In this document: positions 7,020-11,133 of the stretch, piece after piece
How the letters are laid out: each line of letters opens with the position of its first letter
How positions within the stretch are numbered: position 1 is the stretch's first letter
Assembly (NCBI GenBank): GCA_023460615.1
Contig: JAEWPL010000139.1
Coordinates: 1-11,133, forward strand
DNA: 11,133 bases
Reading direction: 5' to 3'
Origin: Pseudomonadota bacterium
GTDB taxonomy: Bacteria; Pseudomonadota; Gammaproteobacteria; Enterobacterales; Succinivibrionaceae
Notes under the pieces: generated by a model
Database searches by the model: none
Told to the model about the DNA's origin: nothing
What the model saw: the letters and a program-made list of their open reading frames with translations, nothing else
Program-made: the position numbers and the translations under genes

Positions 7020-7056
7020 AACCACAGCACCTACTTTAGTAGGAGCTGTGGTTTTT
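7020..7056 (+). terminator. Strong rho-independent terminator facing the plus strand
   Basis: AACCACAGC (7020-7028) pairs with GCTGTGGTT (7045-7053); inside, after an A/A mismatch, CCTAC (7030-7034) pairs with GTAGG (7039-7043) around a TTTA loop. On the plus strand the stem runs into five T residues (7052-7056). Read on the minus strand the stem is followed by AAAAATAG, so it is not a standard terminator for ureG, whose stop lies 12 bases away, although the hairpin might still protect the urease mRNA 3' end. Confidence 0.8.
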
Positions 7057-7065
7057 AGACTATAT

Positions 7066-7671
7066 TTAGATCATCAAATACTTTTCAATAAAAGCTATTA
7101 CCTTATCAAGACCTTCACCTTTTTTAAGATTAGTAAAAGTCCATGGAAGATTAGGTCTCATTCTATTAGTATCTTTTTCCATAACCTCTAAACTTGCACC
7201 CACAAATGGGGCTAGGTCGGTTTTATTTATAACAAAGAAACTTGATTTAGTAATACCAGGACCACCTTTTCTTGGGATCTTCTCGCCTTCTGAAACATCA
7301 ATTACATAAATGGTGATATCAGCAAGCTCTGGACTGAAAGTAGCAGATAAATTGTCCCCTCCACTTTCAATAAAGATAAGATCAAGATTATTAAAGCGGT
7401 GATTTAACTCATCAATTGCAGCTAAATTCATAGAGGCATCTTCTCTTATAGCAGTATGAGGACAGCCACCAGTTTCTACACCTATAATTCTATCTGCCTC
7501 CAAAGCTCCAGCCTCTGTTAAAATGCGCTGATCCTCTTTAGTGTAAATGTCATTAGTTACTACACCGATTTGCCATTTATCTCTCATGGATTTACATAAC
7601 ACTTCAATTAAAGCTGTTTTACCTGATCCTACAGGACCACCAACACCTACTCTTAATGCATTTTTACTCAT
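7066..7671 (-). CDS. ureG: Urease accessory GTPase UreG
   Basis: UreG is the SIMIBI-class GTPase that carries nickel and, with UreF and UreD/H, drives lysine carbamylation and insertion of the two Ni ions into urease. The product is 201 aa. It has Walker A GPVGSGKT at 12-19, the nickel-binding CPH motif at 70-72 within ETGGCPHTAIRED, the switch segment ESGGDNLSATFSPEL (102-116), and the base-specificity motif NKTD at 149-152. It begins 2 bases after the ureF stop with no strong ribosome site of its own, so translation is probably coupled. It is the last gene of the operon here; no ureD follows. Confidence 0.98.
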   Translation of the reverse strand: MSKNALRVGVGGPVGSGKTALIEVLCKSMRDKWQIGVVTNDIYTKEDQRILTEAGALEADRIIGVETGGCPHTAIREDASMNLAAIDELNHRFNNLDLIFIESGGDNLSATFSPELADITIYVIDVSEGEKIPRKGGPGITKSSFFVINKTDLAPFVGASLEVMEKDTNRMRPNLPWTFTNLKKGEGLDKVIAFIEKYLMI

Positions 7672-7673
7672 AA

Positions 7674-8324
7674 CTAACTTCTAAATAATCTTGAATACAA
7701 ATTCTCATGTTTAACACTTAATAAAGACAGATTAAATAGGCCTGAGCCTATATAATCGTCCTCAACCTTTAAGGACTCTTGAACGGTGAAGTCTATTTTA
7801 GAGGTATACTTATCAATAATTTGCCAAGCTATAGTTTGACCTAATGGGACTAACTTAATGGCTGCAATTGTCTGTGCTTCAATATAAGCATAGCAATAGC
7901 TTTGAAGGATAGCCTCTAAACTTAAACCTTTTAATTTTCCAAAAAGAGTAAAGACCGCAAGATATGACCTTTTGGCTATCTCTAAATACTCTTTATCGCA
8001 TTCTTGCTCTAACGAGCTTAAAAGCCTTGCAAAGGCTTTTCCTTTATTGATTTCCTCACTTCTTAACTCTTTTGTAGTTCTAAGGGCAATTACCTCATCA
8101 ACTAAGCTTTTAAAAGTGTCTTTGTCTTTTGCTTCATACAGTCTTTTTAACAGCGGTAAATCACATGTTTGAAGACTGTGCTTTAAGTTTGCTGCAAGCC
8201 ATTTTTCAAAATCCTCACTACAGGTAATAAGCTTTTCTTCAACACAAGTTTCTAAGGCTTGTGAGTAACTAAAACTACCTATAGGTAAATTTGGAGACAC
8301 TAAAATAAAAGCTTTGCTTAGCAT
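7674..8324 (-). CDS. ureF: Urease accessory protein UreF
   Basis: UreF is the helical scaffold that binds UreD/H on the apo-urease and acts on the GTPase UreG during nickel-centre assembly in the cytoplasm. The product is 216 aa, typical for the family. The N-terminal signature SPNLPIGSFSYSQALE is at residues 10-25, and the C-terminus HENLYSRLFRS (206-216) matches the family's highly conserved end. Residues between are mostly helical and less conserved, as usual for UreF. It starts 9 bases after the ureE stop, with AAGG overlapping that stop as ribosome site, and ends 2 bases before ureG. Confidence 0.96.
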   Translation of the reverse strand: MLSKAFILVSPNLPIGSFSYSQALETCVEEKLITCSEDFEKWLAANLKHSLQTCDLPLLKRLYEAKDKDTFKSLVDEVIALRTTKELRSEEINKGKAFARLLSSLEQECDKEYLEIAKRSYLAVFTLFGKLKGLSLEAILQSYCYAYIEAQTIAAIKLVPLGQTIAWQIIDKYTSKIDFTVQESLKVEDDYIGSGLFNLSLLSVKHENLYSRLFRS

Positions 8325-8333
8325 AAAATAACC

Positions 8334-8804
8334 TTAATGGTGATGATGCTCGTGCTCATGCTCGTGTTCATGTTCATGATGATGGTGAGCATAAGCTCCA
8401 GTCTCTGGAGCAAACTTTGCAATCTCATGCTCTATTTTGCCACCTAATTGCTCTACCATTTGGTCAAGTACATGATCTACCTGATAACGCAAAAAACCTT
8501 GCCGATTGATTTCAAGTGGTACATGACGATTACCTAAGTGATAGGCTAATTTGCACAAGTGAATAAGATCTTTTGCGCTAACTTTAGATACCTTTTCACA
8601 AGCACTTACAATCTCAACGATTTGTCCATCCTCATTGGCAATTAAAGTGCCATCTTGTAAGACTATACCTCTATCAAGCTTGATAGCTATTTCAAGACCA
8701 TCAGTTGTGTTAGCTATAATTCTTGATTGAGTGCGTAAATCAATGCTTAATTCCACTTTAAAGGTTGGAGTGCCTGTAGTTACTATTTTTGTAAATGTGT
8801 TCAT
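8334..8804 (-). CDS. ureE: Urease nickel metallochaperone UreE
   Basis: UreE is a dimeric nickel carrier that hands Ni to UreG. The product is 156 aa. An N-terminal peptide-binding-like domain (about 1-70) precedes the metal-binding domain, with YHLGNRHVPLEI containing H94, the equivalent of Klebsiella His96 at the dimer interface. YQVDHVLD keeps the second His (H111, like His112), but the position matching His110 is not His. The C-terminal tail (140-156) has 12 His and 5 Glu and would store several Ni ions; in Klebsiella such a tail is dispensable for activity. It starts one base after the ureC stop (TAAGATG) with no good ribosome site, so it is probably translated by coupling to ureC. Confidence 0.97.
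   Translation of the reverse strand: MNTFTKIVTTGTPTFKVELSIDLRTQSRIIANTTDGLEIAIKLDRGIVLQDGTLIANEDGQIVEIVSACEKVSKVSAKDLIHLCKLAYHLGNRHVPLEINRQGFLRYQVDHVLDQMVEQLGGKIEHEIAKFAPETGAYAHHHHEHEHEHEHEHHHH
8337..8387 (-). repeat. His/Glu codon repeat at the 3' end of ureE
   Basis: The tail is coded by alternating CAT/CAC and GAA/GAG codons: four His, five Glu-His pairs, then three more His before the TAA. The 6-base unit is imperfect because synonymous codons alternate, but the tract could still gain or lose units by slippage, changing tail length without a frameshift. Confidence 0.8.
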
Positions 8805-8805
8805 C

Positions 8806-10509
8806 TTAGAATAAAAAATACCTTTGAGTTAAAGGAAGCTTTGTTGCAGGCTCACAGGTTAATAACTTACCGTCAGCATGCACTTGATAATTCTGAGGAT
8901 CGACCTCTATCTTTGGTAGATAATCATTTAATTTCATGTCTTTTTTAGTTAAAGCACGGGTGTTTTTAACTTCACCTATTAAACTTTGTAGTCCAAGCTT
9001 TGTAGGAACTCCAGCTTCAATAGAAGCTTTTGACATAAAGGTCATACGTGTTTTAGGTAAAGCTTTACCAAAAGCTCCGAACATTGGGCGGTAATACACA
9101 GGCTGTGGAGTTGGAATAGAAGCGTTGATATCGCCCATTAGAGCAAAACTTATCATGCCACCTTTGATTACTATTTCAGGCTTTACACCAAAGAAAGCAG
9201 GTTTATAAAGCACTAAATCTGCAAGTTTACCCACTTCAATAGAGCCTATTTCATGGGATACACCATGGGCAATAGCTGGATTTATGGTGTATTTTGCGAT
9301 GTAACGTCTAATTCTAAAATTGTCGTTTCTATCGTTATCTTCTGGCAAAGGACCACGTTGAGATTTCATCTTTGATGCAGTTTGCCAGCAGCGAGTAATA
9401 GTCTCTCCTACACGCCCCATAGCTTGAGAGTCTGAGGAGATCATAGATAAAGCACCTAAATCATGCAAAATATCCTCTGCTGCAATAGTTTCACGTCTAA
9501 TTCTTGATTCAGCAAAAGCAATATCCTCAGGAATTGCAGGATCAAGATGGTGGCACACCATCAGCATATCTAAATGCTCATCAATAGTGTTAATAGTGTA
9601 TGGTCTTGTAGGATTAGTAGAGCTTGGTAAAACATTTAATTGACCACAAGCTTTTAGAATATCAGGAGCATGACCGCCACCTGCGCCTTCTGTATGGTAA
9701 GTGTGGATAGTTCTGCCTTTAAAAGCTTTAATTGTATCCTCAACAAAGCCAGCTTCATTTAGAGTATCAGTGTGAATGGCAACTTGCACATCGTATTTGT
9801 CTGCAACAGCCAAGCAATTGTCGATTGCAGCAGGAGTAGAGCCCCAATCCTCGTGCAATTTTAAGCCCATAGCACCTGCTTTTATTTGCTCTTCAAGGGC
9901 GCCTGGTAAAGAGGCATTACCTTTACCTAAAATACCGATATTTACAGGTAACTCTTCACTTGCTTCTAAGAATTTTTCGATATTCCAAATACCTGGGGTA
10001 CAAGTAGTGGCATTAGTACCAGTTGCAGGACCTGTTCCGCCACCTATTAAAGTGGTAATACCATTAGTTAAAGCCTCTGTAGCTTGTTGTGGACAGATAA
10101 AATGTACATGGGAGTCAATGCCACCTGCGGTGACTATCAAGCCTTCACCTGCGATAACCTCAGTTCCAGCTCCTATCTGAAAATCCACATTATCTTGAAT
10201 ATCTTTGTTGCCAGCTTTACCAATAGTGGCAATTCTGCCATGTTTAATACCGATATCAGCTTTGTAGATACCGGTGTAATCTACAATGATGGCATTAGTA
10301 ATTACAGTATCTACAGTATCTTTATCTAAAGCCTGAGATTGACCTTGACCATCACGAATTACTTTACCACCACCAAATTTAACCTCGTTACCGTAGGTTG
10401 CATAATCTTTTTCAATTTCTAAGATTAAATCAGTATCAGCAAGTCTTACTCTGTCACCTACGGTTGGTCCAAACATATCTGCATAAGCTTGTCTTGAGAT
10501 TGTGCTCAT
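8806..10509 (-). CDS. ureC: Urease alpha subunit (catalytic)
   Basis: UreC hydrolyses urea to ammonia and carbamate at a di-nickel centre, in a cytoplasmic (UreABC)3 complex. The product is 567 aa, the same as Klebsiella UreC, and the catalytic residues fall at identical positions: H134 and H136 (SHVHFICP), the carbamylated K217 and H219 (GLKLHEDWG), H246, H272, the flap Cys C319 and H320 (MVCHHLD), R336 and D360 (SSDSQAMG). All nickel ligands are present, so the enzyme should be active once the accessory proteins load nickel. It begins 8 bases after the ureB stop, with AGGTGG overlapping that stop as ribosome site. Confidence 0.99.
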   Translation of the reverse strand: MSTISRQAYADMFGPTVGDRVRLADTDLILEIEKDYATYGNEVKFGGGKVIRDGQGQSQALDKDTVDTVITNAIIVDYTGIYKADIGIKHGRIATIGKAGNKDIQDNVDFQIGAGTEVIAGEGLIVTAGGIDSHVHFICPQQATEALTNGITTLIGGGTGPATGTNATTCTPGIWNIEKFLEASEELPVNIGILGKGNASLPGALEEQIKAGAMGLKLHEDWGSTPAAIDNCLAVADKYDVQVAIHTDTLNEAGFVEDTIKAFKGRTIHTYHTEGAGGGHAPDILKACGQLNVLPSSTNPTRPYTINTIDEHLDMLMVCHHLDPAIPEDIAFAESRIRRETIAAEDILHDLGALSMISSDSQAMGRVGETITRCWQTASKMKSQRGPLPEDNDRNDNFRIRRYIAKYTINPAIAHGVSHEIGSIEVGKLADLVLYKPAFFGVKPEIVIKGGMISFALMGDINASIPTPQPVYYRPMFGAFGKALPKTRMTFMSKASIEAGVPTKLGLQSLIGEVKNTRALTKKDMKLNDYLPKIEVDPQNYQVHADGKLLTCEPATKLPLTQRYFLF

Positions 10510-10517
10510 CTTGCCAC

Positions 10518-10826
10518 CTACTTAAGTTTTCCCATGATCTCTTGTCTAAAACCGTATACTTTGCGCTCTCCTTGATAAGGCACTAAAGTTACAGTACGGG
10601 TAAGTCCTGGTTCAAATCTAATAGCTGTACCAGGTGCAATATCTAAATGCTTGCCTAAAGCTTTTTCTTTATCAAAGACTAAGCTTGGGTTGACCTCATA
10701 AAAGTGATAATGAGAGCCTACTTGAATAGGTCTGTCACCTACGTTTTTAACGGTAATTACTGTCTTTTCAAGTCCTTGATTAAACTCAATTTCACCGTCT
10801 TTAATAAAATACTCACCAGGTGTCAT
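10518..10826 (-). CDS. ureB: Urease beta subunit
   Basis: UreB is a small structural subunit of the three-chain bacterial urease; it packs beside UreC and takes part in recruiting the accessory proteins. The product is 102 aa and opens MTPGEYFIKDGEIEFN, with the family hallmark GDRPIQVGSHYHFYEVNP, then AIRFEPGLTRTVTLV and the end VYGFRQEIMG. It stands as a separate gene, as in enterobacteria, not fused to ureA as in Helicobacter. A perfect TAGGAGG ribosome site overlaps the ureA stop, 4 bases before the ATG at 10826. Confidence 0.98.
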   Translation of the reverse strand: MTPGEYFIKDGEIEFNQGLEKTVITVKNVGDRPIQVGSHYHFYEVNPSLVFDKEKALGKHLDIAPGTAIRFEPGLTRTVTLVPYQGERKVYGFRQEIMGKLK

Positions 10827-10834
10827 AAAGCCTC

Positions 10835-11133
10835 CTAAAAAATAGGATTGTGTACAGTCACAAGTTTAGTGCCATCAGGGAAGGTAGCCTCAACTTGCAC
10901 CTCTGTCACCATTTTGTCCACGCCTTCTAAAACGTCCTCTTTAGTCAAAATGGTTCTTCCAAAATCCATAAGCTCTGCAACAGTTTTACCATCACGAGCA
11001 CCTTCTAAAATAGCTGCACTTATGTAAGCTACAGCCTCAGGATAATTTAATTTCAAGCCACGAGCTTTACGTCTTTCAGCCACCAAGCCTGCTGTAAAAA
11101 TCATCAATTTATCGATTTCACGAGGAGTAAGAT
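10835..11133 (-). CDS. ureA: Urease gamma subunit, partial: first codons outside window
   Basis: UreA is the smallest structural subunit of the urease complex. In frame, the window edge reads LTPREIDKL and then MIFTAGLVAERRKARGLKLNYPEAV, ending VEATFPDGTKLVTVHNPIF. Klebsiella UreA (100 aa) opens MELTPREKDKL, so only about two codons are missing here. A TTG at 11107 is not the real start, since the conserved LTPRE segment lies upstream of it. It is the first urease gene visible; the operon promoter and any ureD lie beyond the window. The stop is 8 bases before ureB. Confidence 0.97.
   Translation of the reverse strand, partial: LTPREIDKLMIFTAGLVAERRKARGLKLNYPEAVAYISAAILEGARDGKTVAELMDFGRTILTKEDVLEGVDKMVTEVQVEATFPDGTKLVTVHNPIF

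Noticed and set aside
7020..7056. The hairpin as the ordinary terminator of the urease operon
   Set aside because: On the minus strand the stem is followed by A residues, not T residues; only the plus-strand reading gives a standard rho-independent terminator. A role in protecting the mRNA end remains possible.
9776..10180. A 134-codon plus-strand frame opposite ureC
   Set aside because: It is the shadow of a strongly conserved coding sequence and shows no motif of its own.
11105..11107. TTG 11107 as the start of ureA
   Set aside because: The conserved LTPREIDKL segment is in frame upstream and runs to the window edge, so the true start lies outside.

Overview
The window looks like chromosome of an AT-rich gammaproteobacterium. 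PheS, PheT and the urease subunits follow the enterobacterial proteins almost residue for residue (PheS has the same 327-aa length as in E. coli; UreC keeps Klebsiella numbering for every active-site residue), yet codon use is strongly A/T-biased. A gut or rumen member of a group such as Succinivibrionaceae would fit, but this is inference only. Every recognisable gene lies on the minus strand, so transcription runs from high to low coordinates.

Layout, in order of transcription. (1) 11133 to 7066: a compact urease operon, ureA (its first two or so codons lie outside the window)-ureB-ureC-ureE-ureF-ureG, with gaps of 1 to 9 bases. It supplies the three structural subunits, the nickel chaperone UreE (with a His/Glu-rich tail) and the accessory GTPase system UreF/UreG. 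No ureD/ureH is present here; it may lie upstream of ureA. (2) 7065 to 6814: a gene-free stretch with a strong rho-independent terminator facing the plus strand, a short orphan reading frame ending just before it, and on the minus strand a promoter and a 17-bp palindrome in front of the next gene. (3) 6813 to 4716: an AT-richer two-gene unit. A 469-aa AAA15/OLD-type ATPase overlaps by 11 bases a 232-aa protein with TOPRIM-like acidic motifs. This architecture resembles ATPase-TOPRIM anti-phage systems (PARIS, RloA/RloB-like, OLD) and is the most interesting part of the window. (4) 4715 to 4334: gene-free DNA with several inverted repeats and sequence that may be mobile-element debris, then the leader of pheS. 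(5) 4333 to 1: pheS-pheT (both subunits of phenylalanyl-tRNA synthetase), followed without a break by xseB (exonuclease VII small subunit) and ispA (farnesyl diphosphate synthase, cut by the window edge). In E. coli pheT is followed by ihfA; here the xseB-ispA pair follows instead.

In short, a probable defence cassette sits between a housekeeping translation/isoprenoid operon and a urease operon, with what look like scraps of earlier genes on both sides. No tRNA, rRNA or CRISPR array was seen.
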